Shown piece by piece: positions 1 through 8,829 of a stretch of DNA of 64,000 bases (its first letter is position 1; every line of letters starts with the position of its first letter). The translations under genes and the position numbers were made by a program. Origin of the DNA: Variovorax flavidus (GTDB lineage Bacteria; Pseudomonadota; Gammaproteobacteria; Burkholderiales; Burkholderiaceae_C); NCBI RefSeq assembly GCF_030317145.1, contig NZ_JASZYE010000001.1, positions 868,001 through 932,000 on the forward strand. Direction: 5' to 3'. The notes under the pieces are model-generated. The model saw nothing but the letters and a program-made list of their open reading frames with translations. It was not told where the DNA came from and did no database searches.

Positions 1-754
1 CGGCGTCGGCCTTGATGCGGCTCTGGTCGGCTTCGCTTTCCGTGCGCTTCAGGAACCACAGCTGGTGCTGCTTGCGCGTGGCGTCGCCTGTCAGCGAGTT
101 GTAGCGCGCGGCGACCTCGGCCTGCTTCTCGAGCCTTTCGAGATTGCTGTTGAGTTCGCGCAGGATGTCTTCGACACGGGTGAGGTTCTCGCGCGTGTCG
201 CCGAGCCGGTTCTCGGTCTCGCGGCGGCGTTCCTTGTACTTGGAGACGCCGGCAGCTTCTTCGAGGAAGAGTCGAAGTTCCTCGGGCTTGGATTCGATGA
301 TCCGGCTGATCGTCCCCTGGCCGATGATCGCGTAGGCGCGGGGCCCGAGCCCGGTGCCCAGGAACACGTCCTGCACGTCGCGCCGGCGCACCGGCTGGTT
401 GTTGATGTAGTAGCTGGAGTTGCCGTCACGCGTGAGCACGCGCTTGACGGCGATTTCCGCGAATTGCGCCCACTGGCCGCCGGCCCGGTGGTCGGCATTG
501 TCGAACACCAGTTCCACACTCGAACGGCTGGCCTGCTTGCGCGTGGTCGTGCCATTGAAGATGACGTCCTGCATCGACTCGCCGCGCAATTCGGAAGCGC
601 GCGATTCGCCGAGCACCCAGCGCACGGCATCCATGATGTTTGACTTGCCGCAACCGTTGGGCCCGACCACCCCCACAAGTTGGCCCGGCAGCAGGAAATT
701 GGTGGGTTCGGCGAACGACTTGAAGCCGGAAAGCTTGATGGAATTGAGACGCAC
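1..754 (-). CDS. smc: Chromosome segregation protein SMC, N-terminal part (cut by window edge)
   Basis: SMC ATPases organise and segregate the chromosome as coiled-coil dimers with ScpA and ScpB. The visible 251 codons hold the N-terminal head: the family opening (RLNSIKLSGFKSF), a Walker A (VGPNGCGKSN) near residue 30, then head-domain motifs (RRRDVQDVFLGTGLGP, GQGTISRIIESKPEE) and the beginning of the coiled coil. The start is GTG: an in-frame TGA lies three codons upstream and the family starts at this point. The rest of the gene lies off the left edge. Identification is firm. Confidence 0.95.
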   Translation of the reverse strand, partial: MRLNSIKLSGFKSFAEPTNFLLPGQLVGVVGPNGCGKSNIMDAVRWVLGESRASELRGESMQDVIFNGTTTRKQASRSSVELVFDNADHRAGGQWAQFAEIAVKRVLTRDGNSSYYINNQPVRRRDVQDVFLGTGLGPRAYAIIGQGTISRIIESKPEELRLFLEEAAGVSKYKERRRETENRLGDTRENLTRVEDILRELNSNLERLEKQAEVAARYNSLTGDATRKQHQLWFLKRTESEADQSRIKADA

Positions 755-858
755 GGCGGGTCAGCCCAAAGGCAAGGTGTTGATTTGTAAGGAGATTTCA
801 CTGGCCTGGACCCGGAAGATCGGCCGCCACCTGAGGCGAGGATGATAACGTGCGAGCC

Positions 859-1614
859 ATGAGCGAGACCCCCGTTTTCCCTGCCTTCCGACGCCGTGTC
901 TTGCTGTCTGTCGCAGCCGTCGCGGCCATGGGCGGAGCCGCATGCACCTCGACCGAGCGCGCCGAGCCCTACGCCAACAACGAATGGCTGCAAACGGGCA
1001 CCAATCGCATCGCCAACCTCGCGCTGCGCGACAACCTCCAGTCCGTCCGCCGGGTGCAGGTGTCGCTGTACCGGCGCAATCCGCGCGAATGGCGAAAGTG
1101 GGCCACCAGTGCGGACGACGCGATCAAACGCACCTGGGATTCGGTCTCGCAGGAACCGGCCCTGCCCCAGCTGCGAGGCGCGACCGGCATCGATGCCATC
1201 CGGCTGGCCTTCGAGACGACCGGGCCCAAGCCCTACGAGGGCGACCGCGTCGCGGCGCTGGTGGTCGGCTGGGCCTCGCTGCTCAAGCAGGCCAACGGAA
1301 ACACCTGGGAACAGAGCATGCTCGACGGGGTAGACGCCGAGAACAGCTTTCGCGCGGCGCGCAATGTGGAGATTTCGCTTTGGCTCATCGGCTCCAAGAC
1401 GGGGCCCGACGGCCAACCCTTGCTGCTGGCGACCGAGATCAGCGAGCGCGGGAGAAACCTGGTGGTCGATCGCGAACTGTCCAAGGTGGTAGCGCGACTC
1501 GATCTGCTGGCCGCCCAGGCCGATGAAAAGTACCGCCGTGCGGCGCTCGACTTCAGCCAGAACTGGTTTTTGGGTAGTCTCGGGCCGTTCTTCTCGATGG
1601 TTCCCAGGAACTGA
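859..1614 (+). CDS. Predicted lipoprotein of unknown function
   Basis: 251 residues from ATG 859; a GTG nine bases upstream is also in frame. The N-terminus has a basic stretch (RRR, 11-13), a hydrophobic segment and a lipobox-like GGAAC with Cys29, so it is probably an outer-membrane or periplasmic lipoprotein. No domain is recognised. The mature part is mixed alpha/beta and polar, with no further membrane segment. It lies nine bases before the lipase-like gene and is likely co-transcribed with it, so the two may work together. It is divergent from smc. Function is unknown. Confidence 0.75.
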   Translation: MSETPVFPAFRRRVLLSVAAVAAMGGAACTSTERAEPYANNEWLQTGTNRIANLALRDNLQSVRRVQVSLYRRNPREWRKWATSADDAIKRTWDSVSQEPALPQLRGATGIDAIRLAFETTGPKPYEGDRVAALVVGWASLLKQANGNTWEQSMLDGVDAENSFRAARNVEISLWLIGSKTGPDGQPLLLATEISERGRNLVVDRELSKVVARLDLLAAQADEKYRRAALDFSQNWFLGSLGPFFSMVPRN

Positions 1615-1623
1615 CGCCGACAA

Positions 1624-2916
1624 ATGGCCACCGAAGCTCTTTCGCATGCACTGCGTATTGCGCTGATGATGCTCTGCGCAATGGCCAGCGGCTGCGGGCT
1701 CCTCCAGGCCGATCAGCAAATGAGGCGGCTGGGCGACGCGATGTACTTCACCGGCGTCGCGGAGACCGAGAAGGAAGCTCGCGGCCCGATCGTGGTCGTG
1801 CTCTACCGCCTCGGCACCGCGCCCGAACCCGTGTTTCTCGACGTGATTCCGAGGAGCCGGGGCGTCTATCACCTGGCAGGGCCGCCTGGCTCCTACGGGA
1901 TCCTCGCCTTCGAGGACGTGAATCGCGACATGGTCTACGAGGCCGGCGAGCCCGCGGTGCTCTACGAAGGAACCGCGCTCAGCATCGATGCAGTCAACGA
2001 TCCCCCGACGGCGGCGCAAGGCCTTGGCCGCATCAGGATTCCAGCCACCGCGACCGCCAAGATCCTGCCGCCCGTCTTCGACGAGGCCTATGCCGCGCTC
2101 GTGCGCCGGCGCAACGAGGGTTTTGGCGCGCAGGCCGCCATCGATGAAGGCCGATTCGCACCGGGCCGGGTGCGCGAAGGTCTTTTCCAACCCCTGCGCT
2201 TCATCGAGGAAGGCCGCGCCGGGCTCTTCATGCTCGAACCCTACGATCCGAAGCGCATCCCGGTGATCTTCGTGCACGGGGCGGGCGGATCGCCGCGCGA
2301 CTGGGAGTTCGTCATCGACAAGCTCGATCGAACGCGCTTCCAGCCGTGGGTCTTCTTCTATCCCTCGGGCTTCTCCATCGGCCTCTCAGCCCTGTTTTTG
2401 AACAATGCTGTCGACGAACTTCACTACCGGTATGCCTTTCCCACCAGTGTCGTCGTCGCGCACAGCATGGGGGGACTGGTGGCCCGGGGCGCATTGAACA
2501 TCATCGTGCGCGAAGGCCGCGCGCCGCCGGTGCACCACGTGGTGACGATCTCCACGCCTTGGCTGGGCCACTCGGCTGCGCGCTGGGCGGACATCGGGCC
2601 GACGCGCGTCCCCGGTTCATGGCTCGACATGGCACCCGACTCGCCCTACCTGAGCGAACTGATGGTCGTCCCGCGGCCCTCCGCCATCCGGTACACGCTG
2701 TTCTTCGGCTTCGGCGGGCGCTCGCGCTTCGTTTCCGGCAACAACGACGGCGCCGTGTCGCTCGACAGCGTGCTGGCGCCAGATATTCAATCGCGCGCGG
2801 ATGTCGTCTTCGGCTTCGACGAGGACCACGTCTCGATTCTTCGGTCGAGCGAGATGGTCGACAAGCTCATGCAGCGCATGCGTGACGAGGCGAACCGACT
2901 GCCCGCCCTCCCCTGA
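1624..2916 (+). CDS. Alpha/beta hydrolase, lipase-like lipoprotein
   Basis: 430 residues. A signal peptide ends in a lipobox-like ASGC (Cys24). Residues 40-205 form an N-terminal part seen in some Burkholderiales hydrolases. The alpha/beta hydrolase core follows, with the oxyanion HGAGGS at 218-223 and the nucleophile elbow AHSMGG with Ser281; the acid is probably Asp in the NNDGAVS stretch and the His is in DEDHVS near the C-terminus. The layout resembles PGAP1-like and triacylglycerol lipases that act on esters. Substrate cannot be told from sequence. It follows the small lipoprotein gene by nine bases. Hydrolase identity is secure, lipase activity is inference. Confidence 0.85.
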   Translation: MATEALSHALRIALMMLCAMASGCGLLQADQQMRRLGDAMYFTGVAETEKEARGPIVVVLYRLGTAPEPVFLDVIPRSRGVYHLAGPPGSYGILAFEDVNRDMVYEAGEPAVLYEGTALSIDAVNDPPTAAQGLGRIRIPATATAKILPPVFDEAYAALVRRRNEGFGAQAAIDEGRFAPGRVREGLFQPLRFIEEGRAGLFMLEPYDPKRIPVIFVHGAGGSPRDWEFVIDKLDRTRFQPWVFFYPSGFSIGLSALFLNNAVDELHYRYAFPTSVVVAHSMGGLVARGALNIIVREGRAPPVHHVVTISTPWLGHSAARWADIGPTRVPGSWLDMAPDSPYLSELMVVPRPSAIRYTLFFGFGGRSRFVSGNNDGAVSLDSVLAPDIQSRADVVFGFDEDHVSILRSSEMVDKLMQRMRDEANRLPALP

Positions 2917-3023
2917 GCGCCTGGAGCGCATCCAAATGAGCAAATCATTCGACATACGCTGGCTCCGACAACTCGGCCCCTAGAATGAAATCGCACATTC
3001 CAACCCATTCACCCAGGAACCTC

Positions 3024-3716
3024 ATGAGCTCCATCAATTTCATCGGCGGCGAAAAGGGCGGTGTCGGCAAGTCGGTCACGGCACGGGTTCTGGCGCAGTA
3101 CTTCATCGATCACAGCCGGCCCTTCGTCGGCTTCGACACGGACCGCTCGCACAGCTCGTTCACCCGCTTCTATGAAGGCTTCGCCTCGCCGGTGGTGGTG
3201 GACAGCTTCGAGGGCCTCGACACAGTCGTGAACGGTTTCGAAACCAATCCGCAGCAAAGCGTGATCGTCGACCTGGCGGCGCAGACGCTGGCGCCGCTTT
3301 CACGCTGGATCAAGGAGTCCGACCTGTTCGACGTGTTCGACGAACTCGGCGTTGCCGTCAACTTCTGGCATGTGCTTGACGACGGGAAGGATTCGAGCGA
3401 CCTGCTGGGCGTGCTGATCGACACCTTCGGCAATCGGCCGAACTACATCGTGGTGCAGAACTACGGCCGCGGAAACGACTTCGGCCTGCTGCTCGGGTCG
3501 CAGTCGCTCAGCAAGGCGACGGCGAACGGCGCTCGCGTCATCGCCCTGCCCCGGCTGCACGACGCCAGCATGCGCAAGATCGATGCGCGCAACACCAGTT
3601 TCTGGAAGGCGGTCAACGACCGCGAAGGCCCGCACGCCCTGGGGCTGCTCGAACGCCAACGCGTGAAGACCTGGCTGGCGACCGCCTACGCGGCCTTTGA
3701 CACCCTGCCGCTCTGA
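3024..3716 (+). CDS. ParA/Soj-type P-loop ATPase, orphan
   Basis: 230 residues from ATG 3024, chosen because AGGAA sits just upstream; an in-frame ATG at 2985 has no good ribosome site. A deviant Walker A (GGEKGGVGKS, residues 8-17, with signature Lys11 and Lys16) and the following FDTDRSHSSF place it in the ParA/MinD/CobQ superfamily. No parB-like or plasmid-partition gene lies nearby, and there is no N-terminal DNA-binding extension. Its role might be cargo positioning or something unrelated to segregation. The 3' end overlaps dsbB convergently by 31 bases. Fold assignment is firm, function unknown. Confidence 0.85.
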   Translation: MSSINFIGGEKGGVGKSVTARVLAQYFIDHSRPFVGFDTDRSHSSFTRFYEGFASPVVVDSFEGLDTVVNGFETNPQQSVIVDLAAQTLAPLSRWIKESDLFDVFDELGVAVNFWHVLDDGKDSSDLLGVLIDTFGNRPNYIVVQNYGRGNDFGLLLGSQSLSKATANGARVIALPRLHDASMRKIDARNTSFWKAVNDREGPHALGLLERQRVKTWLATAYAAFDTLPL

Positions 3717-4222
3717 CGCGCGGGGCGGAAGAGCAAGACCAGCAACAGCACCGCGAGCACGGTGAAAGCGATGAAGGACCAGTTCGCGATCGACAGGCCG
3801 AGGAAGGTCCAGTCGATCTGCGAGCAATCGCCAGCGCCGCGGAAGATCATCGGCAAGGCGCGCTGCAGCGGAAAGGTCTCGATCATCCCGTAGATGTCGC
3901 GGCCGCAGGACACGACTTCCGGCGGATGCCATTGCAGCCAGCTCTGGCGCGCGGCGGTGTAGGCGCCGCCGACGGCCATGACGAGCCCCAGCAACGAGCC
4001 TGTCGCCTGCAGTCCCCTGCGGCTGCTCGCCGCCGCGAGACCCGCGAAGACGGCGACCAGCACGAGCGCATAGCGCTGAACGATGCACATGGGGCACGGC
4101 TCGAGGCCGACCACATGCTGCAGGTACATGCCGAAGGCGAGCATCGCCACGCAGGCGGCGCAGATCAGCGCGAGAGCGCGTCGAGGCGCACCAAAATACC
4201 AATCGATCACGGCGAAACCCAT
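3686..4222 (-). CDS. dsbB: Disulfide bond formation protein B
   Basis: 178 residues, the usual size. DsbB is an inner-membrane quinone reductase that reoxidises DsbA in the periplasm. Four hydrophobic segments are visible, at about 16-36, 48-66, 73-90 and 145-166. The first periplasmic loop carries Cys43-Pro-Met-Cys46 and the second carries Cys106 and Cys133, the expected redox pairs. The start codon lies 16 bases inside the end of cysA, so it is probably translated from the sulfate importer message. That linkage to sulfur supply is unusual but may simply be genomic convenience. Confidence 0.95.
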   Translation of the reverse strand: MGFAVIDWYFGAPRRALALICAACVAMLAFGMYLQHVVGLEPCPMCIVQRYALVLVAVFAGLAAASSRRGLQATGSLLGLVMAVGGAYTAARQSWLQWHPPEVVSCGRDIYGMIETFPLQRALPMIFRGAGDCSQIDWTFLGLSIANWSFIAFTVLAVLLLVLLFRPARQSGRVSKAA

Positions 4223-5298
4223 TCTTCGACGAACACCCGGGCCTTGCGCGGCGTGGCGACAACGGTGTCGCCTTCCTTCAGGCCCAGGTCCCGGAACTGT
4301 TGCGCAGGGAGTTGCGCTTCGATGATGGTTCCGGAGCCAGGATTATCTGGATTCGATTCGACCGGTTCGAGTTCCAGGCGCGCGATGGGACCGACGACGA
4401 TCGCGCGGCTCAGGGTCGCGACGATGCCGGTCGCGCCCGCCGTGTAGCGCTCGACCTTCAGGTCGTGCGGGCGCACATAGGCCAGCGCCTTGCCGTCGCG
4501 GAAGGCGCTTTCCTGCGTGTCGATGCGGATACCCTCGACATGCACTTCGCCCTCGTGTGCCCGGCCGTGGAACAGGTTCACATCGCCGAGGAAGCCGTAG
4601 ACAAAGGGGCTCGCCGGATGGTCCCACACATCCTGCGGAGAGCCGACCTGCTCGACGCGGCCGCTGTTCATCAGCACCACGCGGTCGGCCACTTCGAGCG
4701 CTTCTTCCTGGTCGTGCGTGACGAAGATGCTGGTGACGTGCAGTTCGTCGTGCAGGCGACGCAGCCAGCGGCGCAATTCCTTGCGCACCTTGGCGTCGAG
4801 CGCGCCGAAGGGCTCGTCTAGCAGCAGCACCTTGGGCTCCACCGCCAGCGCGCGGGCCAGTGCGATGCGCTGCCGCTGGCCACCCGACAACTGCGACGGA
4901 TAACGGTCGGCCAACCAATCGAGTTGCACCAGCTTCAGGAGGTCATGTACCTTGGACTTGATCTGCGTCTCGCTCGGGCGCACGCTGCGTGGCTTGACGC
5001 GCAGGCCGAAGGCCACGTTCTCGAACACCGTCATGTGGCGGAAGAGCGCGTAGTGCTGGAACACGAAGCCCACCTGGCGTTCACGCACGTGCACGTCGGT
5101 GGTGTCCTCGCCCGAGAACAGGATGCTGCCGGCATCCGCGGTTTCCAGGCCCGCGATGATGCGCAGCAGCGTGGTCTTGCCGCAGCCCGAGGGGCCGAGC
5201 AATGCGACCAGTTCGCCCGACGAGACGTCCAGGCTCACATCGCGCAGCGCGTGGAAGTCGCCGAACTGCTTGCTGACGTTGCGGATTTCGATACTCAT
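4207..5298 (-). CDS. cysA: Sulfate/thiosulfate ABC importer, ATP-binding protein
   Basis: 363 residues. CysA is the ATPase of the CysTWA sulfate/thiosulfate importer. It has Walker [10 protein letters not shown], signature LSGGQRQR, Walker [13 protein letters not shown] and a switch His in VTHDQEEAL. The C-terminal third (about 240-363) carries the TOBE-like regulatory region typical of the MalK/CysA group. It follows cysW by 12 bases. The order sbp, cysT, cysW, cysA confirms the assignment and excludes the look-alike FbpC and PotA subfamilies. Confidence 0.96.
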   Translation of the reverse strand: MSIEIRNVSKQFGDFHALRDVSLDVSSGELVALLGPSGCGKTTLLRIIAGLETADAGSILFSGEDTTDVHVRERQVGFVFQHYALFRHMTVFENVAFGLRVKPRSVRPSETQIKSKVHDLLKLVQLDWLADRYPSQLSGGQRQRIALARALAVEPKVLLLDEPFGALDAKVRKELRRWLRRLHDELHVTSIFVTHDQEEALEVADRVVLMNSGRVEQVGSPQDVWDHPASPFVYGFLGDVNLFHGRAHEGEVHVEGIRIDTQESAFRDGKALAYVRPHDLKVERYTAGATGIVATLSRAIVVGPIARLELEPVESNPDNPGSGTIIEAQLPAQQFRDLGLKEGDTVVATPRKARVFVEEWVSP

Positions 5299-5310
5299 GG
5301 TTTCTCTCTT

Positions 5311-6210
5311 TCAGGTCGCGACGGCCGTCGGTCGTTCCGGCGGCAGGTCGGCGATGGCCTTCATCTCGCGCTCATGGCGCCATTCGACGAAGGACTTGAT
5401 GACGAGCGTGACCAGCGCCAGGATCGCCAGCAGCGAAGCCACCGCAAAGGCGGCGACGGACTGGTATTCGTTGTAGAGCACTTCCACATGCAGCGGCATG
5501 GTGTTGGTCTGGCCTCGGATGTGGCCCGACACGACCGATACCGCGCCGAACTCGCCCATGGCGCGCGCATTGCAGAGAATCACCCCGTAGATCAGCCCCC
5601 ACTTGATGTTGGGCAGCGTCACGCGCCAGAAGGTCTGCCAGCCGGTCGCACCCAGCACGATCGCGGCCTGCTCCTCCTCGGTGCCCTGCGCCTGCATCAG
5701 CGGGATCAGTTCGCGTGCGATGAAGGGGAAGGTCACGAACACGGTCGCAAGCACGATGCCAGGCACGGCGAAGATGATCTTGATGTCATGCGCCGCGAGC
5801 CACGGCCCGAACCAGCCCTGCGCGCCGAACACCAGCACGTAGATCAGGCCGGCCACTACCGGCGATACCGCAAAAGGCAGGTCCACCAGCGTCGTGAGGA
5901 AGGCCTTGCCGCGGAACTCGAACTTCGCGATGGCCCAGGCGGCCGCGATGCCGAAGACGAGGTTCAGGGGCACCGCGATCGCTGCCGTCAGCAGGGTCAG
6001 GCGGATGGCGCTCCACGCATCGGGTTCCTTGAGCGCATCCACGTAAGCGCCGAACCCCTTGCGCAATGCCTCGGCCGCGACGGCGGCAAGCGGCAGCACG
6101 AGGAAAAGGAACATGAAGGCCAGCGCAATGCCGATCAGTGTCCAACGCACCCATGCCGCTTCGGTCGTACCCGCTTTTTCGCGGCGGATGGTCCGGGCGT
6201 TCGCGCTCAT
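5311..6210 (-). CDS. cysW: Sulfate ABC importer, permease CysW
   Basis: 299 residues from ATG 6210, which overlaps the cysT stop codon as ATGA. A longer frame to 6240 exists but would run deep into cysT. It has about six membrane helices and the EAA loop region ([18 protein letters not shown]) that docks on the ATPase. It pairs with CysT to form the transmembrane channel of the sulfate importer. The C-terminal tail after residue 270 is charged and cytoplasmic. The overlap with cysT implies coupled translation. Confidence 0.95.
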   Translation of the reverse strand: MSANARTIRREKAGTTEAAWVRWTLIGIALAFMFLFLVLPLAAVAAEALRKGFGAYVDALKEPDAWSAIRLTLLTAAIAVPLNLVFGIAAAWAIAKFEFRGKAFLTTLVDLPFAVSPVVAGLIYVLVFGAQGWFGPWLAAHDIKIIFAVPGIVLATVFVTFPFIARELIPLMQAQGTEEEQAAIVLGATGWQTFWRVTLPNIKWGLIYGVILCNARAMGEFGAVSVVSGHIRGQTNTMPLHVEVLYNEYQSVAAFAVASLLAILALVTLVIKSFVEWRHEREMKAIADLPPERPTAVAT

Positions 6211-7100
6211 GACGAGGCCCCCGAGCGACGACGTTGCCATCCCTGCAGTCCGTTGATGACCAGCAGCAGGACGAAGGAAATCACCAGCATCACCAGCGCC
6301 ACGGCTGTCGCACCCGCGTAGTCGTACTGTTCGAGCTTGCCGATGATGATCAGCGGCGTGATCTCCGAGATCATGGGCATGTTTCCGGCGATGAAAATCA
6401 CCGAGCCGTACTCGCCGATCGCGCGTGCAAATGCCATCGCGAAGCCGGTCAGCAGCGCCGGCATGATCGATGGCAGGATCACCTTCGTGAAGGTCTGCAG
6501 GCGCGTCGCGCCGAGACTGGTCGCGGCTTCTTCGAGCTCTTTCTCGGTGTCTTCAAGCACAGGCTGTACCGTGCGCACCACGAAGGGCAAGCCGATGAAG
6601 ATCAACGCGATCACCACGCCCGCCGGCGTGAAGGCCAGCTTGATGCCCATCGGCTCGAGGAATTGGCCGACCCAGCCGTTGCCGGCGAGCAGCGCAGTCA
6701 GCGAAATGCCGGCCACCGCCGTCGGCAAGGCGAACGGCAGGTCCACCAGCGCATCCACGATGCGCTTGCCCGGAAACTTGTAGCGCACCAGTACCCACGC
6801 GACGAGCAGGCCGAACACGAGGTTGACCAGTGCAGCGATCAGCGAGGCACCGAAGGTCAGCCGATACGAAGCCATGACGCGCGGCGCCGTCACCGCCACC
6901 CAGAAGTGCTCCCAGTTCATCGTGAAGGTCTTGAAGACCAGCGCCGACAGCGGGATCAGGACGATCAGGCTCAGGTAGAGCACCGAATAGCCGAGCGTCA
7001 GGTGGAAGCCCGGCAGCACGCGTCGGGACACTCCTGTGTTGCCCGCACGCGCAAGCGGCGCCGCCGAGGACGGCAGCGCCGAGGAAACTGCACCGCTCAT
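6207..7100 (-). CDS. cysT: Sulfate ABC importer, permease CysT
   Basis: 297 residues. This is the first permease of the sulfate/thiosulfate importer (also called CysU). It has a cytoplasmic N-terminus followed by about six membrane helices, and the EAA-type docking loop ([19 protein letters not shown]). The start codon directly abuts the stop of sbp (7101) and the end overlaps cysW by four bases. Its similarity to CysW is what is expected of the heterodimeric pair. Confidence 0.95.
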   Translation of the reverse strand: MSGAVSSALPSSAAPLARAGNTGVSRRVLPGFHLTLGYSVLYLSLIVLIPLSALVFKTFTMNWEHFWVAVTAPRVMASYRLTFGASLIAALVNLVFGLLVAWVLVRYKFPGKRIVDALVDLPFALPTAVAGISLTALLAGNGWVGQFLEPMGIKLAFTPAGVVIALIFIGLPFVVRTVQPVLEDTEKELEEAATSLGATRLQTFTKVILPSIMPALLTGFAMAFARAIGEYGSVIFIAGNMPMISEITPLIIIGKLEQYDYAGATAVALVMLVISFVLLLVINGLQGWQRRRSGASS

Positions 7101-8102
7101 TTACTTGCCGCCGGGCGTGTAGAGCTTGTCGAACTGGCCGCCGTCATTGAAGTGCACCTTCTGCGCTTCGCTCAGGCTGCCGAACAGTTCCTGCACCGTG
7201 AAGAGCTGGACCGGCTTGAAGGTCGAGGCGAACTTCTTGAGCACGGCTTCGGAACGCGGGCGCAGCGCATGCTTGGCCGCAATCTCCTGCGCTTCGTCGG
7301 AGTAGAGATAGTCCAGGTAGGCCTTGGCGAGTTCGCCGGTGCCCTTCTTCGCGACCGTGCGCTCGACCACGGCGACCGGGTTCTCGGCCAGGATGCTGAT
7401 GGACGGATACACGGCATCGACCTTGCCCGCACCGAATTCGCGATCGATGGAGACCACTTCGGATTCGAAGGTGATCAGTACGTCGCCGATGTTGCGTTGC
7501 AGGAAGGCGGTGGTCGCGTCGCGGCCGCCGCGGGCGAGGATGGGCACGTTCCTGAACAGCTTGCCGACGAACTCGGCCGCCTGCGCGTCGGTGCCGCCCT
7601 TCTTCTTCACATAGCCCCAGGCCGCGAGGTAGGCGTAGCGGCCGTTGCCGCCGGTCTTCGGGTTGACGATCACGACCTGCACGCCGGGCTTGATCAGGTC
7701 GTCCCAATCCTTGATGCCCTTGGGGTTGCCGTTGCGCGTCAGGAACAGCATCGTCGACGTGGTGGGCGCGGCGTTGTACGGGAAGCGCTTGGCCCAGTCC
7801 TTGGCCACGACGCCGGCATTGGCGAGGAACTCGATGTCGGTGGTGGTGTTCATTGTCACCACGTCGGCCTCCAGGCCGTCGGCCACGGCGCGCGCCTGGG
7901 CGCTGGAGCCTGCGTGCGACTGGTCGATCTTGACTTCCTTGCCCGTGGTCTTCTTGTAGTTGGCCACGAAGGCGGCGTTGTAGTCCTTGTAGAACTCGCG
8001 CGCCACGTCGTAGGAAACGTTGAGGAGCGTGGTCTGGGCCGAAGCGGCGCCACTGGCGGCGAGCACCAAAGCGCCGAGGATCGTCTTGATTCTGGAAGTC
8101 AT
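7101..8102 (-). CDS. sbp: Periplasmic sulfate-binding protein
   Basis: 333 residues from ATG 8102. A Sec signal peptide ends near ASA-Q (residues 21-23). The mature protein opens with [18 protein letters not shown], the hallmark of the Sbp/CysP family, and also has the family motifs DQSHAGSSAQARAV and NPKTGGNGRYAYLAAWGY. It delivers sulfate or thiosulfate to CysTWA. The start overlaps the stop of the hydrolase gene as ATGA. A second Sbp paralogue is encoded at 20699-21721, so this genome stretch holds two binding proteins and one transporter core. Confidence 0.95.
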   Translation of the reverse strand: MTSRIKTILGALVLAASGAASAQTTLLNVSYDVAREFYKDYNAAFVANYKKTTGKEVKIDQSHAGSSAQARAVADGLEADVVTMNTTTDIEFLANAGVVAKDWAKRFPYNAAPTTSTMLFLTRNGNPKGIKDWDDLIKPGVQVVIVNPKTGGNGRYAYLAAWGYVKKKGGTDAQAAEFVGKLFRNVPILARGGRDATTAFLQRNIGDVLITFESEVVSIDREFGAGKVDAVYPSISILAENPVAVVERTVAKKGTGELAKAYLDYLYSDEAQEIAAKHALRPRSEAVLKKFASTFKPVQLFTVQELFGSLSEAQKVHFNDGGQFDKLYTPGGK

Positions 8103-8677
8103 AGAGTTGCCAAAGGTTCGAAATTTCGACGGCCGTCCATGAGAGTGGTCGGCTCGTCCGTCAGGGATTGGAGCAGCGCCAGGCCCAAAGGCCAGTCGCC
8201 ATGCCCGGATTCGATATTGATGTGGCCGGCATTCTGCATCCGAACGAATTCGCTTCCCCAGGCGCGGGCATACGCGCCCGCCAACCGCACCGGGCAATAA
8301 GGGTCGTTGCTGCTTGCCACGACGATGCTGCGGTACGGCAGTTTCGCATGCGGCACGGGCGCGAAATCAGTCAGCACGGCGCGGCGCTCAGGGTCCGCTG
8401 GCGCAACAAGCAGTGCGCCGCCGATGCGCGCGGCAGCCGCTTCCGACAAATGTGTGGTCGCGATGCAGCCCAGGCTATGGGCGGCGATGACCACCGGGCC
8501 CGGACTTTCGAGCACGAGCTTTTCGAGCGAAGCCACCCAGGCGGCGCGATTCGGCGTGACCCAGTCGTCCTGCTGCACGCGCACGGCGCCCTGCATCCGC
8601 TCGGCCCAAAGGCTCTGCCAATGGCCGGGACCGGAGTCTCGCCAGCCCGGCACGATGACGATGGTCGGGCGAGTCAC
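8099..8677 (-). CDS. RBBP9/YdeN-type serine hydrolase in the sulfate importer operon
   Basis: 192 residues. The start is GTG 8677, since no ATG is available and it overlaps the stop of a 17-codon ORF as GTGA. It is a small alpha/beta hydrolase of the RBBP9/YdeN group (Pfam Ser_hydrolase): GWRDSGPGHW at 11-20, nucleophile AHSLG with Ser68, SNDPYCP with Asp125 and NAGHINIESGHG with His152. Physiological substrates of this group are mostly unknown. Its four-base overlap with sbp implies expression with sulfate uptake. A role in sulfate-ester or thioester handling is only a guess. Confidence 0.85.
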   Translation of the reverse strand: MTRPTIVIVPGWRDSGPGHWQSLWAERMQGAVRVQQDDWVTPNRAAWVASLEKLVLESPGPVVIAAHSLGCIATTHLSEAAAARIGGALLVAPADPERRAVLTDFAPVPHAKLPYRSIVVASSNDPYCPVRLAGAYARAWGSEFVRMQNAGHINIESGHGDWPLGLALLQSLTDEPTTLMDGRRNFEPLATL

Positions 8678-8727
8678 GCGGGGCCGATGAGGTTGAGGGC
8701 GATGTCGCCGGATCGCAGGGTCGCCAT
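8674..8727 (-). CDS. 17-residue leader ORF before the sulfate uptake operon
   Basis: ATG 8727 opens MATLRSGDIALNLIGPA and ends in TGA at 8676-8674. That stop overlaps the GTG start of the hydrolase by three bases (GTGA). An overlap this tight suggests translational coupling, as for leader peptides. The sequence contains no Cys or Met run that would suggest sulfur-responsive attenuation. The ribosome site is weak (AAGAGC, about seven bases upstream). It could be a chance frame. Confidence 0.45.
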   Translation of the reverse strand: MATLRSGDIALNLIGPA

Positions 8728-8760
8728 GGTTGCTCTTGGATGGGAGGGGGACCGGCGATT

Positions 8761-8829
8761 CTCTAAAGCATTGCTTCAATGACAAACGAATATCTACTTG
8801 TTTGAATATGGCGTTTTGCGCATAAGGAC
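8761..8829 (-). promoter_or_regulatory. AT-rich promoter region of the sulfate importer operon
   Basis: This stretch is clearly more AT-rich than its surroundings. It holds the small palindrome AAGCATTGCTT (8766-8776) and several AT-rich hexamers suited to an initiation region. It lies directly upstream of the leader ORF and between two minus-strand genes. CysB or Cbl control would be expected for sulfate uptake genes; no exact operator can be defined by eye. Confidence 0.45.

Noticed and set aside
91..2277. A minus-strand frame of 700 codons overlapping smc and the lipase
   Set aside because: It is in a different frame from smc and is antisense to two lipoprotein genes with clear signal peptides.
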